This document shows positions 25,365 through 36,870 of a stretch of DNA of 64,000 nt, one piece after another. Within the stretch, counting starts at the first letter, position 1; every line of letters begins with the position of its first letter. Under the pieces are notes generated by a model. That model did no database searches and was not told where the DNA came from. It saw only the letters and a list, made by a program, of their open reading frames with translations. The stretch is from assembly GCA_033439265.1 (NCBI GenBank), contig JAVTVX010000013.1, positions 5,420,501-5,484,500 on the forward strand. Reading direction: 5' to 3'. The translations under genes were made by a program, and so were the position numbers. Source of the DNA: Dillenia suffruticosa. Lineage: Eukaryota; Streptophyta; Magnoliopsida; Dilleniales; Dilleniaceae.

Positions 25365-26070
25365 TTATGAGTTCAACCATATTGAATTCATAGTGATCCT
25401 TAAGTTGGTTAACGGTGTACCACCAGCCCATTAGTTTTTTTAACTTGGGTTATTTTGGTCACTGAAAGATATCCGGGAAAGTGTCATCTGGATATCTGAA
25501 GTATCTTATTAAACATCTGGGATCCAGAATGAACATTATGCAAGCTTACCTTTGATTTGTCAGACTTGAGCTTGATAGATATTTTGCAAGATCTCTAGTT
25601 ACATATATTTGAAATTTAGTCAGAAATGGAATGCAGTGGCTTGCTTCATTTGGCTCTAGTGAACCAATGCTTCCAAAATGAATATTGTGGCACATGAATG
25701 CACCGCATTCTAATTCCTGTCAAATAAGTCAAGGCGGCCTCTTTAGGTTGGTACAAGTGGCTGTCTCGGATTCTTGCAATGATCCATGTTGAGTTTCTTA
25801 GCGCTTGTTTTGTTGCTTAAAGGGATGGAAAGGCAGGGTAATTGGAATCGACTAGTTTCTACTTTCATTCCAACAGTTCTGGCTAAACCCAAGTCTCGAT
25901 CATGATTTCAGGTTGCAGAAGTATGCATAGCATCCAGGTGTATTCAAATCTCAATCTCAACCGATAATTTCTCCAAGGTCCGGGACTCCATGGATATTGC
26001 ACTTGTAAACTTTTGAATCCACACAAACTATTGGACCGACGTAGCCTAGAGTTTGCCAGTACAAATGATT
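25365..26070. other. PP2C 3' flank, no further gene
   Basis: The 3' UTR of the PP2C gene probably occupies the first few hundred bases, but I see no decisive polyadenylation hexamer. The rest holds no recognised feature. Confidence 0.4.
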
Positions 26071-26080
26071 TATAAAATAT

Positions 26081-26582
26081 ATATATATATATTTGGTGGA
26101 AAGATAGAGAACACAGCAAACGAAACAAAAGCAGAGGGCCGGAGAGCAGGGAAGCTCAACGTTCCTCTACCTGAACTGGGACAAGCAAAGCTGATCTCTT
26201 TCTCCTTCTAGCCCAAGAGACCCCCGAAGCATCAAGCAAGAAGAAAGGAACCACCGCAGGAGGGGGATTAAGAGACCAGGCCTGGACTTCTTCCCCAGCT
26301 CCACCAGCTTATCCGCACACCTATTCGCCTCTCCATAGGTGTGCAAAATTTGGGAATACTTAACTGCTCCATCAAATCTCTGCAGTCACAAATGATGATC
26401 TGCCAAGGGTGATTAACTCCCACTTACCCATTAACTGCAGATATAACATTCATAGAGTCAGCACTCAACTTCCAAGTCTCTGAACGCCCGGTCCTTAGAG
26501 ATTCTTAAACCCTCTCGCAGAGACCATAACTCAGCGGGATCACTATGCACAGCCCCTACATTCGCACCATTCTCCTCAACCC
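26081..26582 (-). mobile_element. 5'-truncated LINE fragment, RNase H 3' end
   Basis: On the minus strand the translation contains PAELWSLREGLRISKDRAF and RDLEVEC, and after a frame change HTYGEANRCADKLVELGKK. These are the AELWxLREGL and REANxCAD motifs of the RNase H domain at the C-terminal end of plant L1-type LINE ORF2. A TATAAAATAT 10-mer at 26071-26080 and 26583-26592 would be the target-site duplication, though it is AT-rich and could be chance. The 3' end has a TA-rich tail. Several frame breaks make it inactive. Confidence 0.65.
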
Positions 26583-26592
26583 TATAAAATAT

Positions 26593-27283
26593 TGCGTTGT
26601 TGTATAATGGTTTAAGAATTCTATCATTATTATAAAAATAAAAATAAAAATAAGCATACCGACAGATCGGAAGTTTTGCTAAATCAAGACATTTATGTCT
26701 CCCTACATAACAGCCTCCCTCTCTGAGGTCGGAATGGACTAATCTTGTTAAATAGTCCACTAACTTAAGTGTCAACGTCCTCCAACAGAAAATCCAATAC
26801 AGCTTTCCCTGGTCCTTAGGCCCGAAAAATAAAATTTTCAAGCATATCTCAAGATAGCAATTCATGCAATGCACATTGTACAGCAAAAATCTCTTCATGT
26901 TCTAGCGCTGAGGCAGGCTCTAGCGCTGAGGCAGCCTCATTTTGGATGTCTTAAAAATTCACAAAAAATTACAATAATGATGCACATCATAATCCATGTC
27001 TTGCATGAGCCAGTTCATGATCCTGCCTATCACTCTTGCAGCTGATTATTCTTCTGACCTGGGCTCAGCAAAGTGTTCTCAGCTAGTGCAATGTATGTAA
27101 TGAGAATCCAGCACTGAAATTCATCATTATTCTCCTCTCATAGATTACTTCTCCTGTAGATTACTGCGAGACTTCAAGTCAGTAAATCAAAATTGTATCA
27201 TATAGTGGAAAAATGTGAACATCAACTAAGATGCGTGAATGACATGGGGTTCATGGCTGGTATGCAGTAAGATAGACAGGCCA
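26593..27283. other. Intergenic, repeats but no gene
   Basis: Contains a short (AAAAAT)n tract near 26630 and a tandem TCTAGCGCTGAGGCAG doublet near 26900-26935. The minus-strand open frame up to 26898 is mostly outside the LINE fragment and resembles nothing I know. Confidence 0.4.
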
Positions 27284-27291
27284 GACTTGTA

Positions 27292-27762
27292 TAGCGATGG
27301 CAATGTCCGATCTGACCGCACGGATTGAATTTTAATATTAGATTAGTTGGATCGGTTTAGATATAAATTTAGGTTATAAATAATCCGATCCAAACCAATC
27401 GAATAATAATTTATAATAAAATAAAATTTTATTTTAATATTATATTATTTGTTACTCCTTTCTTTACAGGTCTAAATTTTGAAACAACTTCAAGTAGATT
27501 TAGTTTCTCGTTTTTCTTTTTCCAAACAATTTTATTTGTTATTATGTCTTTTTCTTGGGTCGGGTATGGGTTGGGTACGGGTTAGTTTAAGATCGAATCG
27601 GATCAGTTTTTTAAACATATGTAATATATCGGATCGAATTCTTTGAAAAATCCATAGGGTCGGATACGACTTTTTATTTTTTAATCTGAGTTGGGTTAAG
27701 GTTGGAGATTTGGATATGGTATTAATATAACCTGAACCATAACCGATCTATTGCCATCCCTA
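27292..27762. mobile_element. hAT-like MITE, 471 bp, with perfect 8-bp target-site duplication
   Basis: The ends are TAGCGATGGCAAT and, inverted, TAGGGATGGCAAT, an imperfect terminal inverted repeat of 13 bases with one mismatch. It is flanked on both sides by GACTTGTA (27284-27291 and 27763-27770), an exact 8-base duplication as made by hAT transposases. The interior is non-coding, AT-rich, with subterminal CGGATCG/CGATCCG-like words. A non-autonomous element that would need a transposase in trans. Confidence 0.85.
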
Positions 27763-28038
27763 GACTTGTACAGTTGTAGATAACAAGTTCACTTTATCAG
27801 CTAATCGGCCAACCGGCTGCTGGGCTTGCACGACATGCCCAGCAAGAAAATAAACAGATGAATGGGAGTGCCATGAGTATGAGTAAATTATACGTATAAA
27901 ACATTCACTTCAATTTAATTATAAACCAGAAAAAGCATCTATTTCCTCCGAAGGAAGACCTAGGGAAGATATATTCTGCGACTAAAACAAGGGAAACTAC
28001 ACATTTAGATAGAAGAAAGTGCCAAACCAGTTAAGTTA

Positions 28039-31000
28039 CTAAAAGGTTGCAAGTGGAGACCCAACGCTAGTGAAGTAAGCTGCAAGGTCAATGTTCAAGT
28101 CTGTATACATGTTAATGAAAGGATGTCTCTGTGTTCACACAAAACAGATCAAATGTCAGTGCCAAAAGAGTAATATATACTTTTACATAATTCATGATAG
28201 CATAAGCAGTGACTGTATCTACCAGCAGATCGGTCGCTGGCTGTCTATCTTTTGGGTCCTTCTGTACGCTGAGAAAGAAATAAACTACACATCAATTAAT
28301 AATTTATAGATTCTCAAATCAAAAGCTAGATGCAAATACAAATCTCACCACAAATCAACCTGTACAGATGCAGGAAACAAAGGTTTAACTGGTTTATTTA
28401 TGAAAATAAGACATGCTCTTGTTTACGGGGATTATAAAGAAACAAAAGATGGGCAGACTTGGAAACTGGATAAAACTCAGTAGACCTTTCCCTCTATTGT
28501 TTTCTTTCTGTTTATGGATAGCACTGTTACCAATTTCAGGTAAAAGTCTGCGTATTGAACATGTGTGATTCTACAGTTTTATTTCACCAGTTCTTCCATT
28601 TTACTAGTGGCTGTCAAAATATATATGCTGCCACAAGTTAACAACATTAGATTTTATGTGATGGTCTTCCCAACCTGAATACAACTTGCAACCAAAAGCA
28701 AGACAGGCAAGAGTAGGCAAAGTCAACAAACATGTTCTCCAATCTTTAGATATAGTAATGTGACCATAAATCTACAGCAGCTAACCATCTTGTAGAATTT
28801 TCAACTTCATAGCATATTAAGCTCAAAAACAAGTTACTAACTTGGAAGATGAAATATTTACCATGCAGAAATAAAGGAGCAGAATTCGGGAGAGAATTGA
28901 TCAGTAGGAGCAGTGGGAGTTGGTTGCTCAACAATGGCAACCATGAGCTCATAAAAGCTACTCCACCCTTCCCCCCCCTCAGGCGGAGAATATGGAAAAC
29001 GACCAGTGGCACACTCAAGTAACACCAATCCCAAGCTCCAAATGTCACTCTTGTAACCATAGGTACCTCCACTGATTCTTTCCGGCTACAGACACACACA
29101 CACAAAACATCCAAAAGTTTGATAATTACTCGTTTAATCCAGTAAGACCACACGGAAGAGGCATGGAGTGGGAACATAATGGATAATCATAGAAGATGAT
29201 ATAGGGAATACTAACCGACATATAGTTGTATGTGCCAACAAATGTATTTGCCTGTCCAGAGGTGCTTGTCAGAACTGCGCTTACACCAAAATCAGTAATC
29301 TTGACTTCCCCTCTATGATTTATCAACAAATTAGATGGTTTTAAGTCTCTGTGGATAATGTGCTTTTCATGGTGGAGATACACCAAACCCATGAGTACCT
29401 GCATTTAGTTGAAAACAAGTGATTATTTTGCAGCAGAAACTACAGGGAAAAGAACAATTTTATTGATATTACTTCATACATCCCAATTGAGAAATAAAGT
29501 TGTCTACTTTTTAAGCTCGAAAGATAAAAAATCATAAGATCTATCCCCTTCACCAGAAAAAATTTGGTACGACCATTCCTTCAGGGGCAGAGCAGGGGCA
29601 CGGGTGCAGTCGCAGGCGCAGGCACGGAAGGGGGGGGGAACTGCTCCTCTGAAGTTTAGGGGAAAAGTAAATTTAATATGTACACTTTTAGTGGAATTTT
29701 TGAAGAAGGAATAGAAATGCCACTAAAAGTTACATAAATGCTGCTAAAAGCCACAAAAGTGACGCTAAATGTCTTAAAACTACCATTAGAATCCTTTAAA
29801 ATGTTATTTGCTCCCTAAAGTTCATCATGTTTGTCCACCCCCCCCTGGGGGCTTTGCTAATAGGGGTCGTTTGGAAAATGAAAAGGATTTCAACAAATAA
29901 AGTCAATATGGCTAGGCTGTTTTCTTAACATATACACTTGGATAACTTTCTCATTCAAATGAGATGGAGGACATTTCTCGTTCAAATTTGGTAGCACCAT
30001 TCTTTCGGGGGCAGAGCCAGGGGTGCAGGCGCAGAAGGGGGGGAACTGCTCCCCTGCAGTTTTGGGGCAAAAAATTTAATATGTACACTTTTAGTGGCAT
30101 TTTCGAAAAAGGCATAGAAATGCCACTGAAAGTCACAGAAATGATTCTAAATTTCTTAAAACTGCCACTAGAATCCTTTAAAATGATATTTGTTCCCTAA
30201 AGTTCATAATGTTTGTCCACTCTCTGCCCCCTGCCACCTACATTTTGTACTTTGATCCCTAAAATTATTTTCTGGCTTTGCCCCTGATTCTATAAGAGTT
30301 GTTTGGAAAATTGAAAGGATTTCAACAAATACAGTCAATATGGCTAAGCTGTTTGCTTCACTTGGATAACTTTCTCATTCAAATGGGATGGAGGACATTT
30401 CTCGTTCAAATTTGGTCAGACCATTCTTTGTGGGGCAAAGCCCGCGCAGGCACGGAAGGGGGGGTGCTGCTCCTCTGAAGTATTGGGGAAAAAAAATTTA
30501 ACATGTACTTTATAGTGGCATTTCTGAAAAAGGCACAGAAATGCCACTAAAAGTTACAGAAATGCAGCTAAAAGTCACCGAAATGATGCTAAACGTAAAC
30601 TACCATTAGAATCCTTTAAAATGTTATTTGTTCCCTAAAGGTCATAACGTTTGTCTGCCCCCTGCCCCCCTACATTTTGTACTTTGCCCCCTAAGATAAT
30701 TTTCTGGCTTTGCCCCTGATTCAATAAGGGTCATTTGGAAAATGAAAAGGATTTCAACAAATAAAGTCAATATGTCTAAGCTGTTTTCTTAACATATACA
30801 CTAGGATAACTTTCTCATTCAAATGGGATGAAGGACATTTCTCCTTCTTGTTACACAACCAAGAACCATACTAGTAATACGATTTACCTGCTTACATATT
30901 GCAGCCAGATACGGTTCTGGAATAGTTCTAACTTTTCTCAAAAAATCCGCCAGAGATCCCCCATCCATGTACTCCAAGATTATCGAAATAGCACCATTTT

Positions 31001-34000
31001 CATAAAAGGACTGGTAATATACAACAACATATGGACATTGAAATGACTGATTAATTTTCAGTTCCTGTGCTATCTGCCTCCGTGCAGACTCCTGAATGTT
31101 CATTTGGATAACCTGAATGTTGGGAGAATCTCAGAACGTAAGTTTGAAGATCAAAATAAAATATGTATACTGAAGATGAATGTAAGAGATCATGCTTGCA
31201 CATATATCAAATGAAAAAATGTAGTTAGTAGCTCCTACTGAAAATTTGTTTCTCACCTCTCTCAAACAAACAAGGACCTTAATTTTAATCTTCTAGAACT
31301 TTCCATAAAGGCTCAAATGACAAACTAAATTGGATGGAACACTTTAACTGATAACATATATGATGCACATTTCAGTACCTTGAGCATCTAATGTCACAGC
31401 AACAATAAGTTTATCCATAAAAGCTAAGTTAAACATCAACCAGAACTTCAAAAAAAAAAAAAAAAGTTCCTAGATAGTAAAGGAGCAAACAAGAGAAGTG
31501 CAGAGAACTGCTAGCAAATATGCTGATTTATGACAATCTGGTTTTGCAATGAGCAACCAACAAGAGGGCAGATACCTTAGAATTTGGGAAGCATGCAACC
31601 CAAGAGTGAATCAATCGAAGAGAAGAAATTAGTAACAGATTTCAGACAAAATGTGTACATACCTTCAAGGCAAAGAACTGGCCAGTCCATTTGTGTTGTA
31701 CCAACTGGACAATTCCACCACTTCCTTTTCCAATGACTTTAATCGAGTCTATATCAGCCAAACTCAGTTGATCATCCGTTGGTCTTATAGGAGGTGGCTG
31801 AATGAAATATGCATGCAAATCAAACAAAACAACAATTTTAAGTATAAAACTACCCGCTTTAACCATAAAGTAAGATATGCAACTAATCTTCAACCAAAAA
31901 TGTGCCACAAAGTTCAGTTCTTTCTGGAAACTTTAACAACTTTATGATATGACCAAGTGACCTGAGTGTCTGACTCCATTAAAAAAAAAAAAAAAAAAAA
32001 GAAGGCTATAGCTCAAATGCCCATTAATATGGTAATATTAGTTACTACCAACCGAACATTTATGCAATGACCATTTTATCTCAATTGCTTCACATGAAAA
32101 GAAATTTAAAGAATCTTTCTATTGAGAAATATAAGGAAATATTAGGAGAAATATTCTTTCTAAGTATAGGAAAAGGAAAAGAAAATGTAAACTCAAGCAT
32201 GACAAATAGCATTATCATTGAGCACAGCGGGCCGTCTTACACTTATCAAATCCATTACATCTGCTATTCCATCTTATGTAATGCAGTCTTTTGGACAGAA
32301 TTAATCGTTAGTTTCTATGGGGAGAGACAGAGGGGGCATGCTGAGCTCATGCTGTTAGATGGGAAGTAGTTTGCCAGCCCAAGGCTCGAGGGGAGTTGGG
32401 TATTCGGGCAACGAGAGATATGAATAAGGCCCTTCTTGCAAAATTAGGTTGGAGACTACTGTCTGGGGATTCTTCATTATGGTGTGAGGTCCTACGGGAA
32501 AAATACTGTACTGGGGGAAACTTACTGAATTGTCCTCGATCTTTGGTTGGCTCACTACTGTGGAGCGGTATTTTAATGATTAGGGACCTACTTATGAGCA
32601 ACTCGAGGTGGAGTGTGGGAAGTGGGAGTTCTATTCGCTTCTTTGAGGATATTTGGGTGGGCTCGGCCTTGTTGGTCCAGAGGATCGGGGGAAATAATCC
32701 CCCAAACTCAACTGGTGTATAGGTGAGCTAGTTTATCACCCCAAGAAGAGTTTAGGATCTATCCAATCTTGAGATGTTCCTACCAGAAGACATAATCGAG
32801 GAGATTAGGGTGATCCCTATTCCTTGGGACCATAGCTCGGGGGATCATATCTGCTGAACCGGAGAGTCTTCAGGAGTATGCACAGTTAAATCAGCTTATC
32901 AGGCTCTCCGTAAGAGGGACGGTGTTACAAATTCTTAAGAGAAGTGGAAGTGGATATGGCGTTTGAGATGTCAAGAGAGGGTCAAGTTTATGGTTTGGCT
33001 TTTGGTGCATGGCTGTCTAATGACAAATGATACTTGTTTCCGTCGGCAAATTACCGCAGACCCCCAATGCCAGCTTTGTCATGATTTGCCCGAAACTTTT
33101 TCTCATCTCTTCAGAGATTGGGTGGTTATTCAGGAGGTGTGGCATAGGACTATTAGATCTCCCTATCTGGTTAACCTTATGCTTTCTAGGAGGCTAGTAA
33201 AAGAGTGGTTGGAGCAAAACTGCATATCTCATGCGATGTATGGGGATCTCCCATGGGCTACAGTTTTCTTGTATACTCTATGGCCGATTTGGAAGGAGAG
33301 GTGTCACGTGGTTTTTGAGGGAGGCGCCTTCTCTCTAGACCGCATAGTAACCATGGCGAACTGGCATGCCCGAGATGGATGGAGGGCCTTTTTGAGGGAG
33401 TCTTCCTCCCACCCAGGGTGGGAAGATGGATCAGATGAATTCCACCTCCGACGGGAATGTTTAAACTGAATGCAGAGGGATCAGTGAATCTTTGTCTGGG
33501 TCGACAGGAGCCGGAGGTCTCATTCAGGATGAGTATGGTCTATGGGTTCGGGGCTTCACGTGTAAGTTGGGTGTTGCTCATCCTTTCACCGCAGAGTTAT
33601 GGGGAATTAGAGAAGGCCTTTTGCTTATCCCTCGAGCTAATCTATCCCCATTGATTCTTGAGTTAGATTCAGAGGAGCTAGTGATGGTTCTAACCAGAGA
33701 TCCTAATTGTCATCATCCGGCTTATAACATCCTTTAAAAATGTAACCACTTGATTCGGCTTGCGAAGGTCCATTCTAGTGAGTTGGTACCAAGGGAACGA
33801 AATTCTTGTGCGGATACCTTGAGTCGTCTTGGTCATTTGTTTTCTCATGGATGTCATGATCTGATGTCCCCCCCTAGGGAGGTGTATCCAGCCTTATCAC
33901 GTGATATTCGAGGCCTAGCTTCGTTTAGAAGTTAGTGATCTCACACCAAATGTACCCAAAAAAAATAGCATTATCATTTATTGCATGGTGAATATAAGCC

Positions 34001-34673
34001 TTCAGTCCAACGAAACAAAGTAACAAAGGTGGTAGTTTTCTGTCACTAAGGCTTGAACACAACAAAAGCCCCCAACAGCAAGAACTTTGGCAAAGCCCTA
34101 CACCCAAATTCTGCGCAAGGTGAGGGATGGAACCCTAATGCCTCATTTTCCATTTCATACTAAATTTTCCCATAATTCAACTTTCTTATTTTGCTTGGCA
34201 ACAGCCAACAGAGACGACAAAACACTATGTTTGACCTAGGGCCTCAAAGATAGGCAAATTCCATATCATTCAAGGTGACCCTCTTGAGATAAAGCCCCTG
34301 GTCTTGCAATTATTCAACTTACAAATACAAGAAAGCTACCAAATTACTTATAGAATACATTTAAATAACTCCAAAAGGAAAAGGGGGGAAAAAACCCTCA
34401 CCGCTTCGACAGGATTCTGGGATACGATTCGAAGACCATCCCTATTCACTAGCAGATCTCCATCCATAAAAGTTCCACTTTCCGTCCTAAAAAGTAATAA
34501 TTGTTAAAAAATTAAGGTTGTTTATACAAAAACCCATCAAACCAAATCCCAAAAGCAAAATTTCTAGAGAGAGAGAGGGAGAGGGAGATAAGTTACAGAA
34601 ATTGAGTGATGGAGACTTCATCAGGCGGAGGAAGAGAGAGCCTGAGATTAAGGTTCAAGGGGTTTCTCCTCAT
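28039..34673 (-). CDS. MKK2: Group A MAP kinase kinase, MKK1/MKK2 type (354 aa)
   Basis: Eight exons on the minus strand, in coding order: 34597-34673, 34402-34486, 31663-31797, 30888-31112, 29216-29398, 28862-29085, 28223-28268 and 28039-28128. All junctions are GT-AG and frame-continuous. The protein phosphorylates MPK4/MPK6-class MAP kinases on the TxY loop. Visible parts are an N-terminal docking stretch rich in R and alternating L ([15 protein letters not shown]), [12 protein letters not shown], the glycine loop GKGSGGIV (77-84), Lys99, HRDLKPSN with Asp192, DFG at 210-212, and the plant MAPKK activation site T220-X5-T226, then [11 protein letters not shown]. The C terminus [18 protein letters not shown]...GSPLATF is the MKK1/2 ending. 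Closer to MKK2 than MKK6 by the [11 protein letters not shown] block. Length fits the family (354-363). No defect seen. Introns 2 (2604 bp) and 4 (1489 bp) are swollen by repeats. Confidence 0.93.
29560..30845. repeat. Tandem triplication of a MITE-bearing segment in MKK intron 4
   Basis: The unit GGATAACTTTCTCATTCAAATG recurs at 29940, 30364 and 30804, giving periods of 424 and 440. Between these marks lie three similar segments, the first beginning near 29560. Each carries a 270-290 base element with ends like CAGGGGCAGAGCCAGG and, inverted, CTGGCTTTGCCCCTG, at about 29582-29866, 30005-30286 and 30431-30718. So a small inverted-repeat element together with its flanks was copied in tandem, rather than inserted three times. 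Confidence 0.75.
30513..30549. repeat. 14-bp perfect inverted repeat with 9-nt loop
   Basis: TAGTGGCATTTCTG (30513-30526) and CAGAAATGCCACTA (30536-30549) form a perfect hairpin. The right arm continues into three imperfect 21-base direct repeats of the form ACAGAAATGCCACTAAAAGTT. The other two segments of the triplication carry the same block with changes in the arms. Confidence 0.75.
32204..33978 (+). mobile_element. 5'-truncated L1-type LINE in MKK intron 2, 16-bp target-site duplication
   Basis: The body, 32220-33962, is bracketed by the exact 16-mer AAATAGCATTATCATT at 32204-32219 and 33963-33978, and ends in a short A tail. The plus-strand reading shows the end of the reverse transcriptase ([33 protein letters not shown]), the zinc-binding region after it ([15 protein letters not shown]), and an RNase H domain ([26 protein letters not shown]). 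It is antisense to the MKK gene. Frame breaks separate the open pieces at 32396-32722, 32963-33469, 33492-33737 and 33750-33935, so it is dead. The exact duplication points to a fairly recent insertion. Confidence 0.9.
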
Positions 34674-35940
34674 GATTGAAGAAACTGATGACGTCGACGT
34701 GGTTTCTGAACAAGCTCAAAGCATTTATGAGGTGGGTTTTACATATTACACAAAAATACTATCCAAATTGTACAAATACAGTGCCATAAATGGGTCTGTA
34801 TATATACACATACGCACGTGCATACAAATATAAAATAGATAGAGAAGGTTTTGAGGTTTGTGGTTTTGATTTTACTGGGTTGGTGGTGAGAGAAGTCACC
34901 ATTAGAGGAAACGAAGAGGAAGCAGCGTAGAAGACGACTCGAAGCTGATACGTTCGCTTTTCTTTTTCATATTTTACCATCACTTCACCGTGATTTCAAC
35001 CAGCGTGTTTTTCTCTGTCTCTGTCTCTCTCTTCTTTTTTCCTTTTTCATTTGTCCTTTTTCTTCTTTTTTGCGTGAATTGTGTACAAGTCAACGGTCTA
35101 AAAGTATTATACTTTGAAAAAATTTTCCACCAAAATTTTCTGATAATAATAAATTATTGTAAAATATTCGATTATTATTTTCAAAACACCATGAAGTCGG
35201 TTAAAAGTTAGAATGTCAAAAGCTTATTCTCTCAAATCACGGAAGCCATGTGCCATGCACAAATCATCAAGAAGCTGGCAAAAAATTTATGGAGATGGAA
35301 AATGGAATCTGTTAAATGACTTTAGAAATATTGGGTAATAATGTCTTCTTGGGGAGGCGAAGGGTAGTTTTGCTCAAGTGGGAAAACATCAGAAAAGAAA
35401 GTGTGGTGCCAATTTGATTCTGACTCTTAAAATGATTTTGGACCAAAAGGAAGATACAATGTGTTCGGTATTCTAAACCCTCCTCCAAAAGAAGCTGTTT
35501 GCCTCTTGAGAATACGTGTATATTCAAGTCCCTCATGGTCTCTCTGTCACTAACTTTTTTATCAATCAAATGACCAAAGTGACTGTGCATCTGGGGGCTA
35601 AAAAGGCCCCCAATGTGGGGAACAGCAACAGACGAGTTTCGCCTTCTGCTGAACTCTGGCCAACCCCTTCCTTTTTTTTTTCCGAGATGCAAAAAAAAAA
35701 ATTGATTTCGGACTTGTTTTCGCTATGTCCCATTTTTCTGGTACTAGGCTAGGTGTGACCGAGGATATAGCCTCTAGTTATGGATCGCTATATGTATATA
35801 CCTACTCCTGTTGTTTTAATTAATTATTTGAGGTTCCAATAAAATTATTATGTTAGCATAAAAATACTAGATTAAGCATAAACGTAGATTACTTAACTAA
35901 TTATATTTGTTGTACTTTTTTGGATTAAAAGTACTAGATT
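34674..35940. other. MKK upstream region
   Basis: Holds the MKK leader and promoter on the minus strand. A GA-poor, AT-rich stretch with no clear TATA box. CT-rich tracts at 35010-35070 may belong to the promoter. No other gene recognised. Confidence 0.4.
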
Positions 35941-36151
35941 AATGTCTTTCTTTTTCAATTGCCGCCTAATGACTCAGTTGGTTTGAAAATTTACGCCCTT
36001 TAATCATGGTCGGGAGTTTGATCCCCATAAGAATGAAAAAATCAATACTGAAAAATCTGTCCCTCAATTAAACCCTGTAAATGATCGATCTAAATTAGTC
36101 GGGGTAAAATCTCATACACTGAGTTGGTTACGTAAAAAAAAATGTCTTTCT
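35941..36151 (+). mobile_element. tRNA-derived SINE with 11-bp target-site duplication
   Basis: Body 35952-36140 is flanked by AATGTCTTTCT at 35941-35951 and 36141-36151. It has a box-A-like TGACTCAGTTGG and, 34 bases on, a box-B-like GGGAGTTTGATCCCC, then an Au-SINE-like 3' part (AATTAGTCGGGGTAAAATCTCATACAC) and an A-run. This is the pol III promoter layout of plant tRNA-derived SINEs. It differs in sequence from the family seen at 45618. Confidence 0.8.
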
Positions 36152-36199
36152 CTCTCCTTGAGTCTTGAAAATGTCACAGTTTCAATGAGAGTCTCTTTT

Positions 36200-36870
36200 A
36201 TCATAGAAGTACTAGATTAACACACACACACACGGGGGGAGGAGAGAGATTATTTATCTCATTATATTTGTTGTACGTTGAGTTTAGATGTACAAAACTA
36301 TTGTATAAAATTACATTTTCATATAACAGTACAGAATTAGTCTTTCGATAATTTTTCTGATGCACGTAGAAAAGGACAACGTGACTCATGAGTGGTATAA
36401 AATTAACCTTAAACCCATGATTAAACTGACTATACTCTTTCTCTTTTCCGATTAGATTTGACCTCATCCTATAAAATCACATTATCAGATACTTTTTCTA
36501 ATGCACGCAAAAATGGGAAACGTGAATCATGATCGATATAAAATTAACATTAACCTATGATTAAAATGACTTATATTCTTTCTCTTTCCCCAGGCTTGAC
36601 CTTTTATTTGGGTGCCTGCCAAATCCAACATTTCGTAGAAGTACTACACTAACAAGGAGAGAGAGAGAGAGAGAGATTATTTATCTAATTATATTTGTCA
36701 AATGTTGAGTTTACATTTACAAAGTATTTTATAGAATTACATTATCACATAACGGCATCGTCACGGAATTAGTCTTTCAATAATTTTTCTAATGTACGCA
36801 AAAAAGGGAAACGTGACCCATGAGTGGTACAATAAAATTAACCTTAAACTATTATTAAAATAACTATACT
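36200..36870. repeat. Three-copy degenerate tandem repeat
   Basis: Copies at about 36205-36440, 36468-36590 (shorter) and 36645-36870 share GAGATTATTTATCT, ATTACATTATCA, AATTTTTCTAATGCACG, AACGTGACTCATGAGTGGTA, AAAATTAACCTTAAAC and a CTATACTCTTT end. Two related fragments lie at 35855-35940. Copies 1 and 3 each start beside an AC or GA microsatellite. No coding capacity. Confidence 0.7.

Noticed and set aside
33305-33310. CACGTG in the LINE within the MKK intron
   Set aside because: It lies inside transposon coding sequence, far from any promoter.
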